64,000 nucleotides of DNA from [Enterobacter] lignolyticus SCF1 (GCF_000164865.1 NC_014618.1:1302001-1366000); one strand, 5' to 3'; numbered from the stretch's first letter, positions 36,072-48,392 are shown. The notes: a model not told the origin generated them from the sequence alone. Translations and numbers: made by a program.

Positions 36072-38132
36072 TTAGTCGGGTTGCTCAAGTGATTTGATGT
36101 AGTCGTAAATCGCCAGTTGCGCCCGCACCTTGCGGCGGTTGCCGCGGGGCACATAACGATTACTCAGTTCTTTGTCGACGTAGCGCGCTTTCACCGTATC
36201 GCTGAACAGAATGTCGATAATGTCCAGAATACGCTGCTTCAGACGCGGGTCGAGCAGCGGCGTCGCCACTTCGATACGATAATCGATGTTGCGCGTCATC
36301 CAGTCTGCCGATGACAGCCAGACGGTTTTCTCGCCGCCGTTCTCAAAAATATAGATCCTGTCGTGCTCAAGGTAGCGGTCAACGATGCTAATGACGTTAA
36401 TATTTTCGCTGATACCTTCCAGCTGCGGGATCAGCGAGCACATGCCGCGGATCAGCAGGTTGACCGGCACGCCGGAGCTGGAGGCGGCATACAGACGATC
36501 CACCAGCCCTTTATCGACGAGGTTGTTCAGCTTCAGCGTAATACCGGACGGCAGCCCGTTTTGCGCGTTGGCGATCTCTTTGTCGATCATCTCATACAGC
36601 AGGCGACGGGAGTTCTGCGGCGACACCATCAGGTAGTCGAAATTCACCGGACGATAGGGGTTCTCAATAAAGTTAAACACCCGGCGCACCTCGTTGGTGA
36701 TACGCGCATCGGCGGTAAGCAGCGAGTAGTCGGTGTAAATACGCGCCGTTTTCTCGTTGAAGTTCCCGGTGCCGATGTGGGCGTAGCGCACCACCTCATC
36801 ACCCTCTTTACGGGAGATAAGGAACAGCTTGGCGTGAATTTTCAGCCCCGGCGCCGAGAAGATAACGTGGACGCCGGCGGCCGTCAGGCGTTTGGCCCAG
36901 TGGATGTTGGCCTCTTCGTCAAAGCGGGCCTGCAGTTCCACCACCACGGTGACTTTCTTGCCGTTATGCGCGGCGTGGATCATCGCGTCGATAATGCGCG
37001 AGTCTTTCGCCACGCGGTAGATGTTGATTTTGATCGCCAGCACGCTGGGGTCAAACGAGGCCTGACGCAGCAGCTCCAGCACGTGCTCAAAGGTGTGGTA
37101 AGGGTAGTAGAGCAACACATCACGTTCACGAATGGCGTCGAAGCCGTTACGGAACTTGTCGAACCAGAGGTGGCGCAGTCTGGGCAGCGGCTTGTTGACC
37201 AGGTTGGCTTTGCCGACGTTCGGGAAGCCGATAAAGTCTTTGAAATTGTGATAGCGTCCGCCCGGAACGATGGAGTCGTAGCGCGAAATGGTCAGCTTTT
37301 TACGCAGCATTTCGACCATCGCGTCCGGCATATCGCGCTGATAGACGAAGCGCACCGGCTCGGCGGTCAGGCGCTGTTTCAGGCTCGACGACATCAGCTC
37401 CATCAGGCTCGATTCCATCTCGTGCACCAGGTCATATTCGGCGTCACGGGTCATTTTCATCGAGTAGGCGTTGAGCGCGTCGTAGTCAAAAAAGCCTTTA
37501 AAGATATCATCCAGGCAGTAGCGCAGAATGTTATCCAGCAAGATCATCGGCTTGCGGCGGCGCGGCGTTTCCGGCGGCAGGTTCACGAAGCGCGGAACCT
37601 TGTCGGACGGGATCTCCAGCAGCGCGTAGCTAATCTCTTCGCCGCGGATAATTTCAACCGCCAGATAGGTGTAGTCATCTTTCAGGAACTGCACCAGATC
37701 GGTTTCGCGGTTGATAAGAATAGGGGTGATATGCTGGCGCAGGTACTGCTTAAAGTAGTGGCGCAGCCAGCTCTGCTGGTTGACCGACAGCTGCCGCTCG
37801 TTGATCAGGAAGATCTGGTTGCGCGCCATTTCCAGCAGCAGCTCGTTATACAGGCTGTCAAACTCCTGGTCGGCCTTCAGCACCCGGGCCTGAATTTTGC
37901 CCAATAAATGGCGGGAATGCGCGGTAATGCCCTGTTCTTCGCTGATGATGATACGTCGCTTCAGTTCCGCAAATCGTACCTTATAGAATTCATCAAGGTT
38001 ATTGGAGTAGATTCCCAAAAATCGCATGCGCTCTATCAACGGGTTGCTTTTATCCGCCGCTTCCTGGAGAACGCGCTCGTTAAAGGACAACCAGCTGAGT
38101 TCTTTTTCGATATAAAGCTTATCCTGACCCAT
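36072..38132 (-). CDS. ppk: Polyphosphate kinase 1
   Basis: Ppk (686 residues; 688 in E. coli) reversibly transfers the ATP gamma-phosphate to polyphosphate at the inner membrane face. The N-terminal domain begins [16 protein letters not shown]. The two phospholipase-D-like catalytic domains carry the autophosphorylated histidine in [10 protein letters not shown] (about residue 433) and the second-half segment [24 protein letters not shown] precedes the ATG. It is the first gene of ppk-ppx. Confidence 0.97.
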   Translation of the reverse strand: MGQDKLYIEKELSWLSFNERVLQEAADKSNPLIERMRFLGIYSNNLDEFYKVRFAELKRRIIISEEQGITAHSRHLLGKIQARVLKADQEFDSLYNELLLEMARNQIFLINERQLSVNQQSWLRHYFKQYLRQHITPILINRETDLVQFLKDDYTYLAVEIIRGEEISYALLEIPSDKVPRFVNLPPETPRRRKPMILLDNILRYCLDDIFKGFFDYDALNAYSMKMTRDAEYDLVHEMESSLMELMSSSLKQRLTAEPVRFVYQRDMPDAMVEMLRKKLTISRYDSIVPGGRYHNFKDFIGFPNVGKANLVNKPLPRLRHLWFDKFRNGFDAIRERDVLLYYPYHTFEHVLELLRQASFDPSVLAIKINIYRVAKDSRIIDAMIHAAHNGKKVTVVVELQARFDEEANIHWAKRLTAAGVHVIFSAPGLKIHAKLFLISRKEGDEVVRYAHIGTGNFNEKTARIYTDYSLLTADARITNEVRRVFNFIENPYRPVNFDYLMVSPQNSRRLLYEMIDKEIANAQNGLPSGITLKLNNLVDKGLVDRLYAASSSGVPVNLLIRGMCSLIPQLEGISENINVISIVDRYLEHDRIYIFENGGEKTVWLSSADWMTRNIDYRIEVATPLLDPRLKQRILDIIDILFSDTVKARYVDKELSNRYVPRGNRRKVRAQLAIYDYIKSLEQPD

Positions 38133-38277
38133 GAATCCTCAAACTCCGATTGATTGATGCAGCCACTTCATTATGGCGAGCTTTTTACTCCAATGTCCAA
38201 CTGTGCCAGATCAGTATGACAATATTCTGTTTACAAAGAAGTGTTTGGGTATCTTTTATTTTCAGACGAGGGAAAGC

Positions 38278-38302
38278 GCGTTCGCCGCAGGAGGGCGAAC
38301 GC
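38278..38302 (-). terminator. Hairpin downstream of purN
   Basis: GCGTTCGCC and GGCGAACGC form a perfect 9-bp stem around a 7-base loop just after the purN stop. Read on the minus strand only a short, broken T stretch follows, so it is a weak terminator candidate. Confidence 0.45.
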
Positions 38303-38312
38303 GGGGAAAAAA

Positions 38313-38953
38313 TTACTCTTCTGCGGCATAGCCCTGGGCGGGCAGCCGGTCACCGTCAAGCCAGGCCTGACCGTTCTTCATCTGCAGGCGGCCGTCGACA
38401 AACCAGCTGATGACCAGCGGGTAAATTGCGTGCTCCTGCGCCTGAACGCGGGCGGCGATTTCCGCTTCGTCATCGCCGTCGAAGACCGGGACTTTGGCCT
38501 GCAGAATAACCGGGCCGCCGTCCAGTTCGTCGGTGACGAAATGCACCGAGGTACCATGCTCGTCGTCGCCGTTTTCCAGCACCTGGCGGTGGGTATGGAG
38601 CCCCGGATATTTGGGCAGCAGGGAAGGGTGGATATTCAGCAGGCGGCCCTGATAGTGCGCGACAAACGCCGGGCTTAAGATACGCATGTAGCCGGCAAGC
38701 ACCACCACATCCGGCGCGTAGGCGTCGATTTCCTGCACCAACTGCCGGTCGAACGCTTCGCGGCTGGCAAACTGGCTGGCGGAAAGGGTATGGGCCGGGA
38801 TACCGGCGTCGCGCGCGCGCTCAAGGCCGAACGCGTCGGCCCTGTTGCTGAAGACGGCGCGCAGGGTGCCATTGATTTTTTGTTGGTTGCAGGCGTCAAT
38901 AACCGCCTGCAGATTACTGCCGTTGCCGGAAATCAGCACCACAATGTTTTTCA

Positions 38954-38954
<1 letters not shown>
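38313..38954 (-). CDS. purN: Phosphoribosylglycinamide formyltransferase 1
   Basis: PurN (213 residues) transfers a formyl group from 10-formyltetrahydrofolate to GAR in purine synthesis. The N-terminal VLISGNGSNLQAVIDA binds the substrate phosphate. The catalytic region NIHPSLLPKYPGLHTH (Asn and His near 106 and 108) and the HFVTDELDGGPVILQ segment with the catalytic Asp are intact. Its ATG overlaps the purM stop in a TAATG arrangement, so the two are translationally coupled. Confidence 0.97.
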
Positions 38955-40045
<1,091 letters not shown>

Positions 40046-40049
40046 TCAA

Positions 40050-40064
40050 AGCAAACGTTTGCGA
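40050..40064 (-). promoter_or_regulatory. PurR operator of purMN
   Basis: AGCAAACGTTTGCGA contains the perfect palindrome GCAAACGTTTGC (40051-40062), the core of the PurR consensus. It lies 60 bases upstream of the purM GTG. Confidence 0.85.
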
Positions 40065-40108
40065 GCCTGGGTGGCGGATATCTTTTTTTCTTTTCAATCG
40101 GTCAATTT

Positions 40109-40197
40109 TGAAGCGCTTCACGAAAATGAAACCGGGTACATTCTTCATCTTGCATCATGCTGAATAAGCGGACAATATTTTAATGAAACCGGTTTCT
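40109..40197 (+). promoter_or_regulatory. LacI/GalR-type operators before the beta-glucosidase gene
   Basis: Three sites share the TGAAnC pattern: TGAAGCGCTTCA (40109-40120, perfect palindrome), TGAAACCGGGTACA (40127-40140, imperfect) and TGAAACCGGTTTCT (40184-40197, containing the perfect GAAACCGGTTTC). The last matches the E. coli AscG operator TGAAACCGGTTTCA at 13 of 14 bases. Repression by an AscG-like protein encoded elsewhere is inferred. Confidence 0.65.
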
Positions 40198-40201
40198 TTA
40201 A

Positions 40202-41671
<1,470 letters not shown>

Positions 41672-41687
41672 ACGCCATGATGACCAG

Positions 41688-41714
41688 ACCCCGCCCCGGC
41701 GGGGTTTATTTTTG
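41688..41714 (+). terminator. Terminator of the beta-glucosidase gene
   Basis: ACCCCGCC and GGCGGGGT arms around CC are followed by TTATTTTT on the plus strand. Confidence 0.75.
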
Positions 41715-41802
41715 CTTTAATTTAGAGCGAGTAACAAAGCGTTAATCACTTTGCTTGATCCGCATCAATGAGAACAGGTATGGCGTTAACGAAAAAAAGC
41801 GG

Positions 41803-41824
41803 TATAATCCCGCGATTTTTTTTG
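41803..41824 (+). promoter_or_regulatory. upp promoter with T-tract initiation region
   Basis: A TATAAT box at 41803-41808 is followed six bases later by GATTTTTTTTG (41814-41824). E. coli upp has the same arrangement, where start-site choice and UTP-dependent reiterative transcription at the T-tract lower expression when UTP is high. The same control is inferred here. Confidence 0.75.
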
Positions 41825-41850
41825 TGGCTGCCCCTCAGAGGAGAAAGAGA

Positions 41851-42477
41851 ATGAAGATTGTGGAAGTGAAACACCCACTCGTCAAACACAAGCTGGGCCT
41901 GATGCGCGAGCACGACATCAGCACCAAACGCTTCCGTGAACTCGCCTCAGAGGTTGGTAGCCTGCTGACGTACGAAGCTACCGCCGATCTCGCTACCGAG
42001 AAAGTGACCATCGAAGGCTGGAACGGTCCGGTTGAAGTTGAGCAGATCAAAGGTAAGAAAATCACCGTGGTGCCTATCCTGCGCGCAGGTCTGGGCATGA
42101 TGGAAGGCGTGCTGGAGCACGTGCCGAGCGCGCGTATCAGCGTCGTGGGTATTTATCGTAACGAAGAGACCCTGGAGCCGGTACCGTACTTCCAGAAACT
42201 GGTTTCTAACATCGACGAGCGTATGGCGCTGGTGGTTGACCCGATGCTGGCGACCGGCGGTTCAATGATCGCAACCATCGACCTGCTGAAAAATGCCGGC
42301 TGCCATAGCATTAAAGTGCTGGTGCTGGTGGCGGCGCCGGAAGGTCTCGCCGCGCTGGAGAAAGCGCACCCGGACGTAGAGCTCTACACCGCGTCCATCG
42401 ACAAGGGACTGAACGAGCACGGGTACATCATCCCGGGCCTCGGCGATGCTGGCGACAAGATTTTTGGTACTAAATAA
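41851..42477 (+). CDS. upp: Uracil phosphoribosyltransferase
   Basis: Upp (208 residues, as in E. coli) makes UMP from uracil and PRPP. The PRPP-binding loop is [15 protein letters not shown] (about 130-144), and the uracil site lies in the C-terminal [19 protein letters not shown] longer frame opens at 41755, but the ATG at 41851 follows AGAGGAGAAAG and yields the conserved N-terminus [16 protein letters not shown]. It is followed by uraA in a salvage operon, with an intervening terminator. Confidence 0.98.
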   Translation: MKIVEVKHPLVKHKLGLMREHDISTKRFRELASEVGSLLTYEATADLATEKVTIEGWNGPVEVEQIKGKKITVVPILRAGLGMMEGVLEHVPSARISVVGIYRNEETLEPVPYFQKLVSNIDERMALVVDPMLATGGSMIATIDLLKNAGCHSIKVLVLVAAPEGLAALEKAHPDVELYTASIDKGLNEHGYIIPGLGDAGDKIFGTK

Positions 42478-42490
42478 GCGATTCATTAAA

Positions 42491-42521
42491 AAGAGCCGAC
42501 TTTGAGAGTCGGCTTTTTTTT
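42491..42521 (+). terminator. Terminator between upp and uraA
   Basis: AGCCGACT and AGTCGGCT form an 8-bp stem followed by a T-run. Read-through probably sets the lower level of uraA relative to upp. Confidence 0.85.
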
Positions 42522-42558
42522 GACTAAAACACAACAACAATCGACTGAGGAAATAACT

Positions 42559-43848
42559 ATGACGCGCCGTGCTATCGGGGTTAGTGAAAGACCGCCGCTT
42601 TTGCAGACCATCCCGCTTAGTTTGCAGCACCTGTTCGCCATGTTTGGCGCTACCGTGCTGGTGCCTGTGCTTTTTCATATTAACCCGGCCACGGTCCTGC
42701 TGTTTAACGGCGTCGGAACGCTGCTGTATCTGTTCATATGCAAAGGTAAAATTCCGGCGTACCTGGGCTCCAGCTTTGCCTTTATTTCTCCGGTCCTGCT
42801 GCTGCTGCCGCTGGGCTATGAGGTGGCGCTGGGCGGCTTCATTATGTGCGGCGTGCTGTTCTGCCTGGTCTCTTTTATCGTGAAGAAGGCCGGTACCGGG
42901 TGGCTGGATGTGATGTTCCCACCGGCGGCGATGGGCGCCATCGTGGCGGTTATCGGTCTGGAGCTGGCGGGCGTTGCGGCGAACATGGCGGGGCTGCTGC
43001 CGGCCGACGGCCAGGCCGCTGACGGTAAAGTAGTCACCGTTTCGCTGGTGACGCTGGCGGTCACCGTCTTTGGCTCGGTGCTGTTCCGCGGCTTTCTGGC
43101 GATTATCCCGATCCTTATCGGTGTGCTGGTCGGCTATGCGCTCTCTTTCTCCATGGGCATGGTCGATACCGCGGCTATCGCGCAGGCGCACTGGTTCGCG
43201 CTGCCGACCTTCTATACCCCGCGCTTTGAGTGGTTCGCTATCTTCACCATCCTGCCGGCGGCGCTGGTGGTTATCGCCGAACACGTAGGGCACCTGGTGG
43301 TCACCGCGAACATCGTGAAAAAAGATCTGATCCGCGACCCGGGCCTGCATCGTTCGATGTTTGCTAACGGTCTCTCCACCGTGATTTCCGGTTTCTTCGG
43401 CTCCACGCCGAACACCACCTACGGCGAGAACATCGGCGTCATGGCGATCACCCGCGTGTACAGCACCTGGGTTATCGGCGGCGCGGCGGTGATCGCGATT
43501 CTGCTGTCCTGCATCGGCAAGCTGGCGGCGGCTATCCAGATTATCCCGGTACCGGTGATGGGCGGCGTATCGCTGCTGCTGTACGGGGTGATCGGCGCTT
43601 CCGGTATCCGCGTGCTGATCGAATCCAAAGTGGACTACAGCAAAGCGCAGAACCTGATCCTGACCTCGGTGATTCTGATCATCGGCGTCAGCGGCGCGAA
43701 GGTGCACATCGGCGCGGCGGAGCTTAAGGGGATGGCGCTGGCGACCATCGTCGGGATCTGCCTGAGCCTGATCTTCAAACTGATTAGCGTCCTGCGCCCG
43801 GAAGAAGTGGTGCTGGATGCCGAGGACAGCGAGACGCCGTCCCATTGA
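42559..43848 (+). CDS. uraA: Uracil:H+ symporter
   Basis: UraA (429 residues, as in E. coli) imports uracil and belongs to the NCS2/NAT family with fourteen membrane spans. The core motif includes [14 protein letters not shown], where Glu241-equivalent binds uracil, and the [20 protein letters not shown] segment of TM10. The protein starts [14 protein letters not shown] after CTGAGGAAATA at 42559; earlier in-frame codons lie in the upp terminator. Uracil is passed to Upp, which traps it as UMP. Confidence 0.97.
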   Translation: MTRRAIGVSERPPLLQTIPLSLQHLFAMFGATVLVPVLFHINPATVLLFNGVGTLLYLFICKGKIPAYLGSSFAFISPVLLLLPLGYEVALGGFIMCGVLFCLVSFIVKKAGTGWLDVMFPPAAMGAIVAVIGLELAGVAANMAGLLPADGQAADGKVVTVSLVTLAVTVFGSVLFRGFLAIIPILIGVLVGYALSFSMGMVDTAAIAQAHWFALPTFYTPRFEWFAIFTILPAALVVIAEHVGHLVVTANIVKKDLIRDPGLHRSMFANGLSTVISGFFGSTPNTTYGENIGVMAITRVYSTWVIGGAAVIAILLSCIGKLAAAIQIIPVPVMGGVSLLLYGVIGASGIRVLIESKVDYSKAQNLILTSVILIIGVSGAKVHIGAAELKGMALATIVGICLSLIFKLISVLRPEEVVLDAEDSETPSH

Positions 43849-43940
43849 TCCCCTGCCGGGCGGCGCTCCGCCCGGTTCTCTCTTCCGCGCTTTTTGTGTT
43901 ACACTCTGTGCGTTTTTCGCAAGCCCATGTTGAGGTTACT

Positions 43941-44642
43941 CTGAACGTACCGGCACAGCTCTCTTTGCCACTCTATCTTCCCGACGACGAGACTTTTACC
44001 AGTTTCTGGCCGGGTGATAACCCTTCTCTTCTTGCTGCCCTGCAAACGATGCTGCGTCAGGAGCATAGCGGTTACATCTATTTATGGTCGCGCGAAGGCG
44101 CGGGCCGCAGCCATTTGCTGCATGCCGCCTGTGCTGAGCTTTCCCAGCGCGGCGATGCCGTGGGCTATGTGCCGCTGGATAAGCGCACGTGGTTTGTGCC
44201 GGAGGTACTGGAAGGGATGGAGCATCTGGCGCTGGTGTGTATCGATAATATCGAATGCATCGCGGGCGACGAGCCCTGGGAGATGGGGATCTTCAACCTC
44301 TACAACCGAATCCTCGAATCGGGCAAAACCCGCCTGCTGATTACCGGCGATCGCCCGCCGCGGCAGCTGAAGCTGGGGCTGGCGGATCTCGCCTCGCGTC
44401 TCGACTGGGGGCAAATCTACAAGCTGCAGCCGCTTTCCGACGAAGACAAGCTGCAGGCGCTCCAGCTGAGAGCGCGGCTGCGCGGTTTTGAGATGCCGGA
44501 AGACGTCTGCCGCTTTCTGCTAAAGCGCCTCGATCGCGAAATGCGTTCTTTATTCCAGACGCTCGATCAGCTCGACAGGGCGTCGATTACCGCCCAGCGC
44601 AAGCTGACCATTCCGTTCGTCAAAGAGATTCTGAAGCTGTAG
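43941..44642 (+). CDS. hda: DnaA regulatory inactivator Hda, CTG start
   Basis: Hda (233 residues from this start, as in E. coli) is a DnaA-related AAA+ protein that, with the DNA-loaded beta clamp, promotes hydrolysis of DnaA-bound ATP after initiation. The clamp-binding QLSLPL motif lies at residues 5-10, the P-loop-like [11 protein letters not shown] near 50, and the AAA+ arginine region is in [10 protein letters not shown]. No ATG or GTG fits: the frame reads CTG AAC GTA CCG GCA CAG, with GAGG upstream at 43932-43935. A CTG start has been reported for E. coli hda, which has [12 protein letters not shown] at this place. Confidence 0.93.
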   Translation: MNVPAQLSLPLYLPDDETFTSFWPGDNPSLLAALQTMLRQEHSGYIYLWSREGAGRSHLLHAACAELSQRGDAVGYVPLDKRTWFVPEVLEGMEHLALVCIDNIECIAGDEPWEMGIFNLYNRILESGKTRLLITGDRPPRQLKLGLADLASRLDWGQIYKLQPLSDEDKLQALQLRARLRGFEMPEDVCRFLLKRLDREMRSLFQTLDQLDRASITAQRKLTIPFVKEILKL

Positions 44643-44644
44643 CG

Positions 44645-44668
44645 GTTCCTCTCCCGAAAGAGAGGAAC
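44645..44668. other. Hairpin between convergent hda and aminopeptidase genes
   Basis: GTTCCTCTC and GAGAGGAAC form a perfect 9-bp stem around CCGAAA. There is no T-run on either side, so a bidirectional terminator is only tentative. Confidence 0.4.
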
Positions 44669-44672
44669 GCCA

Positions 44673-46115
44673 TCACTGCACGATATCATCAAGCAAATGC
44701 TGCATCAGCAGCGGGATCGGCCTGCCCGAGGCCACGCTGCGGCCATGCTCGCGCCACAGCGCCGTGCCGCTGACGTCAAGATGCGCCCACGGGATCTCCG
44801 CCGGGCAAAAATGGTGCAGCAGCCAGGCGGCGGAAGCGCTGATGGCGGCGTTGTTGCCCGGCGTGTTGCACAGGTCAGCAATGGCGCTGTCGGTTTGTTT
44901 TTTCAGCCGTTTATCCAGCGGCAGCGACCACACCTCATCGCCGCTGGCGATACCTGCCGCGGTCAGGGAGGCGCGTAGCGCCTCATTCTGGGTCATCAGC
45001 CCGCTGAGCTCGTAGCCAAGCGCTTTTACCACCGCGCCGGTCAGCGTCGCCAGATCGATAATAAAGCGGGTCTGCGGATGGCGCTTCGCCGCCCAGGCGA
45101 TGGCGTCCGCCAGCACCAGCCGCCCTTCGGCATCGGTATTGTTGATTTCCACCGTCATGCCGTTGCAGGCGCGGGCCACGCTTCCCGGCTGCATCGCCTC
45201 AGGGCCAATGGCGTTTTCCGCCAGCGCCAGCACGCCCATGACCCGCACCGGCAGGGCGAGGCGGGCGATGCTGAGCATCAGCCCGAGCACGTTGGCGGCG
45301 CCGCACATGTCGTACTTCATGGTGTACATGCCGGCGCCTTCTTTCAGCCACAGCCCGCCGGTATCAAAAGTAATGCCTTTGCCCACGTAGCTGCGAACCG
45401 GGCCGTCCTGTCGCCCGTCGTAGTGGATAGCCAGCAGGCGCGGCGGGCGGGAGGCGCCTTTGCCGACCGCGTGCAGCAGCCCCAGCCCTTGTTCGCCAAT
45501 GGCGCGCTCGTCCAGCACCTCGCAGCGCAGCTGAGGCCAGCTGGCGCACAGGCGCTGCGCCTCTTCCACCACAAACTGCGGCGTGCACTGTTCGGACGGG
45601 ATATCCGCCAGCCTGCGGGCGGCGAGCATGCCGTGGGCGATAGCGTGCTGCAGGCGGAAAGTTTCCGTAAGTTCCGCCAGCGCCCGGGGCTGGCAATAGC
45701 CGGTGAGCTGCGTCACGCGGGTGGTCGGCGCGGTCTGGCTTTTTAACCCCAGGTCGCTCAGCTGATGGTCGAGGTTGAACAAGAAGCGCAGGGTTTTTGC
45801 CAGCACGCTGGCGTTCTCCAGCCGGGTGCAGTCCAGCAGCACCTGCGGGCTAGCCGGAGCGGCAAACAGCGGACGCAGGTGGCCGAGTAGCGTATCGGTG
45901 AGCGCATCCTGCCAGGCGGCGACCGGAATCAGCGTGATGCGGGCGAACGGCGCGCAGGCGAACTGCGTATCGGCGATGTCGCCCGCCGCGGCGCGATCCA
46001 CCATCGCGGCAAGCGCCGGGCAGTCGACCTCCGCCAGCAGCGGGCTGCCGGGCCAGCTAATGAGATGGGCCGGCTGCGGCTGCTCCGCCAGACGGGTAAT
46101 CAGACGATATTCCAT
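44673..46115 (-). CDS. M17 family leucyl aminopeptidase
   Basis: This 480-residue cytoplasmic peptidase is a PepA-like M17 metalloaminopeptidase. The two-zinc and catalytic residues are in VGKGITFDTGG (about 243-253), MKYDMCGAANVLG (Asp near 268) and the signature NTDAEGRLVLADA (about 327-339). It is not PepA or PepB of the core genome by position. It is the last gene of a three-gene operon with a PTS EIIC and a glycosylasparaginase. In that context it could trim N-terminal residues from short glycopeptides to expose the asparagine amino group, but this is inference. Confidence 0.87.
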   Translation of the reverse strand: MEYRLITRLAEQPQPAHLISWPGSPLLAEVDCPALAAMVDRAAAGDIADTQFACAPFARITLIPVAAWQDALTDTLLGHLRPLFAAPASPQVLLDCTRLENASVLAKTLRFLFNLDHQLSDLGLKSQTAPTTRVTQLTGYCQPRALAELTETFRLQHAIAHGMLAARRLADIPSEQCTPQFVVEEAQRLCASWPQLRCEVLDERAIGEQGLGLLHAVGKGASRPPRLLAIHYDGRQDGPVRSYVGKGITFDTGGLWLKEGAGMYTMKYDMCGAANVLGLMLSIARLALPVRVMGVLALAENAIGPEAMQPGSVARACNGMTVEINNTDAEGRLVLADAIAWAAKRHPQTRFIIDLATLTGAVVKALGYELSGLMTQNEALRASLTAAGIASGDEVWSLPLDKRLKKQTDSAIADLCNTPGNNAAISASAAWLLHHFCPAEIPWAHLDVSGTALWREHGRSVASGRPIPLLMQHLLDDIVQ

Positions 46116-46118
46116 GGC

Positions 46119-47075
46119 TTATTCCTCAATCGGGGCGCGAATGCGCGCGGCGTAGGCCTGCATCCATTCATCGTCCACCGGGACGTAGTGGGTTTTTTCC
46201 CGCAGGCGGTCGGCGCGGAACACGGTCAGCGGCTGCGTTTCGCTCGCCACCACAAAGGAGAAGGTTTTGATATTGGTCGCGGCGCCGAACTCGCCGCGGC
46301 GGTTCATGCACACGACCGAGAGATCCCCCGCGCGGCCAAAGCGCGACATCAGCCGGTCTTCCAGCTCGCACACCACCGAATCGGCAGCCTGCTGCGGGCT
46401 CATCCCGTCCGCCATGCGGCGCACGATCTCGTAGCTGGTGCAGCCCTTCATCAGGTCTTCGCCAACGCCGGTGGCGGTTGCGGCGCCGACCTCGCTGTCG
46501 CAATAGAAGCCGGACCCCATAATGGGCGAGTCGCCGAGACGGCCGCGTTTTTTCATAAACAGCCCGCTGGTGGAGGTTGCCACGCTCATCGAACCGTGGC
46601 GGTCAAGGCCGATGATCCCTACCGTGTCGTGACCGTCGTACGGGCTGAGACCTTTATCGAGCGTCTCCCGGCAGCGCTTGCGGTAGTGCTGCATCGCGCG
46701 TTCGGTCAGCATGGTCTTCTCGCGAAAACCCTGCTCCAGCGCCCATTCCCGCGCCCCCTGGCCGACCAGCAGGCAGTTATAGCGCTGGCGGCTAAGGGCA
46801 TGGGCAACCCTGACCGGATTGGCGATATCCACCAGGTTGCCCACTGCGCCGAAGGCGAGGGTGTCGCCGTCCATAAAGGCGGCATCCAGCTCCACGTCGC
46901 CATTTTCCGTCGGCAGGCCGCCGAAACCGACGGACTTGTACAACGGGAAGTCTTCAACGGCTGCAACCGCATCGACCACCGACGTCGACGCCGCTTTCCC
47001 TGCCGCCAGCGCGGACGCGGATTCGCTAACGCCTTCCAGCGCCATTCGCCAGGTTGCAATAATTCCCCACATCAT
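46119..47075 (-). CDS. Glycosylasparaginase (aspartylglucosaminidase) family Ntn hydrolase
   Basis: The 318-residue protein belongs to the N-terminal nucleophile asparaginase superfamily. Autocleavage would occur before Thr151 in GHDTVGIIGLD, releasing the beta subunit with the catalytic threonine. The following GRLGDSPIMGSGFY and AATATGVGEDLMKG blocks match the aspartylglucosaminidase branch, which cleaves GlcNAc-asparagine to an amino sugar and aspartate, better than the plant-type IaaA branch. It has no signal peptide, so it acts in the cytoplasm. The start follows the EIIC stop directly (TAAATGATG) and uses the AGGAG in the end of that gene. Confidence 0.82.
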   Translation of the reverse strand: MMWGIIATWRMALEGVSESASALAAGKAASTSVVDAVAAVEDFPLYKSVGFGGLPTENGDVELDAAFMDGDTLAFGAVGNLVDIANPVRVAHALSRQRYNCLLVGQGAREWALEQGFREKTMLTERAMQHYRKRCRETLDKGLSPYDGHDTVGIIGLDRHGSMSVATSTSGLFMKKRGRLGDSPIMGSGFYCDSEVGAATATGVGEDLMKGCTSYEIVRRMADGMSPQQAADSVVCELEDRLMSRFGRAGDLSVVCMNRRGEFGAATNIKTFSFVVASETQPLTVFRADRLREKTHYVPVDDEWMQAYAARIRAPIEE

Positions 47076-48392
47076 TTACTCCTGTTTTGCCAGCGTGTTG
47101 GTCTCGCTTTGCGTGGCGGTTTCCGCCGTGCGGTACTGCTTGTCGACGATGCGCATAAAGGGCAGATACAGCATCGCGCCAATCAGCAGATTGATGATTT
47201 GCATCACGCTACCGGATAAATGGCCGGTAACGATAAAGCCGCTGATGACCGGCGGCAGCGTCCAGGGAATAAATACCCCGGTCGTCACCGCAACGGCGCC
47301 CACCTTCATGGCGGCATACTGCACCGTCACCAGCACCAGCGGCACCAGGTTGAACGGGATCAGCATAATCGGGTTCATGATAACCGGCAGGCCGAACAGA
47401 ATCGGTTCGTTAATGTTGAACAGCGACGCCCCCGCCCCAAGACGCGCCACCTCGCGCATGTTTTTACTGCGGGCGAAAATCAGCATCGCGATGACCAGCG
47501 AGAGCGTAGCGCCCGCGCCGCCCATCCAGATCATGTCAAAAAACTGTTCGGTAATAATATGCGGCGGGGTGACGCCAGCCTGAATGGCGGCGATGTTGTC
47601 GGTCTGGTTTTCCATCCACAGTGGGCGGATGATGCCGTTGATCATCGAGCCGGAGTTAATGCCGACCGACCACAGAATGGTGATGCTGAACACCGTCATC
47701 AGCGCGCCGAAGTAAGAGGTTCCGTAATGGCGCACCGGCGTGGCGACCACTTCGTAAATAAACTGGTGAATGGTGCGGTAATGGGTGTTTTCAAAGGCGA
47801 TGCGGATAGCCAGCACCAGGATCATCACCAGCAGCGCCGGGATCAGCGCGGCGAAGGATTCCTGCACCGCGGGCGGTACGCCGTCGGGCATTTTGATGAC
47901 CAGCTTTTTGCGCTTCAGCCAGCAGAACAGCTCCGTCCAGAGCAGCGAGCCTATCATCGACACAAACAGGCCTTTGGTGCCGATCCACTCGACCGGCATG
48001 ACGGTGATGCCGCCGTTCTCCGCAACCTTAAGAAACGGCGTGAGGATCAGAAAGCAGACCAGCGAGAGGATGCCGCAGGAGACGCGATCATCGCCATAGT
48101 GCTCCGCCAGACGGTAGGCCACCAGAAAGCTGATAAACAGCGACATGGTGGAGAACACCGCATTGAACGGGATCTCGACGATCGCGCTCCAGCTGTTACC
48201 AAAGGTCTGAGACATAAACTGCTGGTAGCCCTGGTTCGGAAACGAGGAGATGACCAGCAGGATTGACCCGACAATAATAAAGGGCATGAACGAGACGTAG
48301 GCGCCGCGAATAGCGCCCAGGTGACGCTGCTGCGCGGTCTTTGCCGCCAGCGGCATCAGTTTGGCTTCAAGAAATCCCAGAACATTGTTCAT
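47076..48392 (-). CDS. PTS EIIC permease of the lactose/cellobiose/chitobiose family
   Basis: This 438-residue membrane protein is a CelB/ChbC-like EIIC. It begins with an amphipathic N-terminal segment and about ten hydrophobic spans. The family's substrate motif region NINEPILFGLPVIMNPIMLIPF (here about residues 331-352) contains the conserved glutamate. No EIIA or EIIB gene is nearby, so it must borrow them (for example from a chitobiose system) or act as a facilitator. It is the first gene of the operon with glycosylasparaginase and aminopeptidase, so its cargo is probably a glycosyl amino acid or a related glycoside. Confidence 0.87.
   Translation of the reverse strand: MNNVLGFLEAKLMPLAAKTAQQRHLGAIRGAYVSFMPFIIVGSILLVISSFPNQGYQQFMSQTFGNSWSAIVEIPFNAVFSTMSLFISFLVAYRLAEHYGDDRVSCGILSLVCFLILTPFLKVAENGGITVMPVEWIGTKGLFVSMIGSLLWTELFCWLKRKKLVIKMPDGVPPAVQESFAALIPALLVMILVLAIRIAFENTHYRTIHQFIYEVVATPVRHYGTSYFGALMTVFSITILWSVGINSGSMINGIIRPLWMENQTDNIAAIQAGVTPPHIITEQFFDMIWMGGAGATLSLVIAMLIFARSKNMREVARLGAGASLFNINEPILFGLPVIMNPIMLIPFNLVPLVLVTVQYAAMKVGAVAVTTGVFIPWTLPPVISGFIVTGHLSGSVMQIINLLIGAMLYLPFMRIVDKQYRTAETATQSETNTLAKQE

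Noticed and set aside
42262..43845. 527-codon minus-strand frame opposite uraA
   Set aside because: It covers upp and uraA, both certain, and has the Gln/Arg/His/Asp-rich composition of an antisense shadow.
46119..47075. Isoaspartyl peptidase IaaA
   Set aside because: The sequence around and after the nucleophile (HDTVG, GRLGDSP) fits the aspartylglucosaminidase branch better, although activity remains to be shown.
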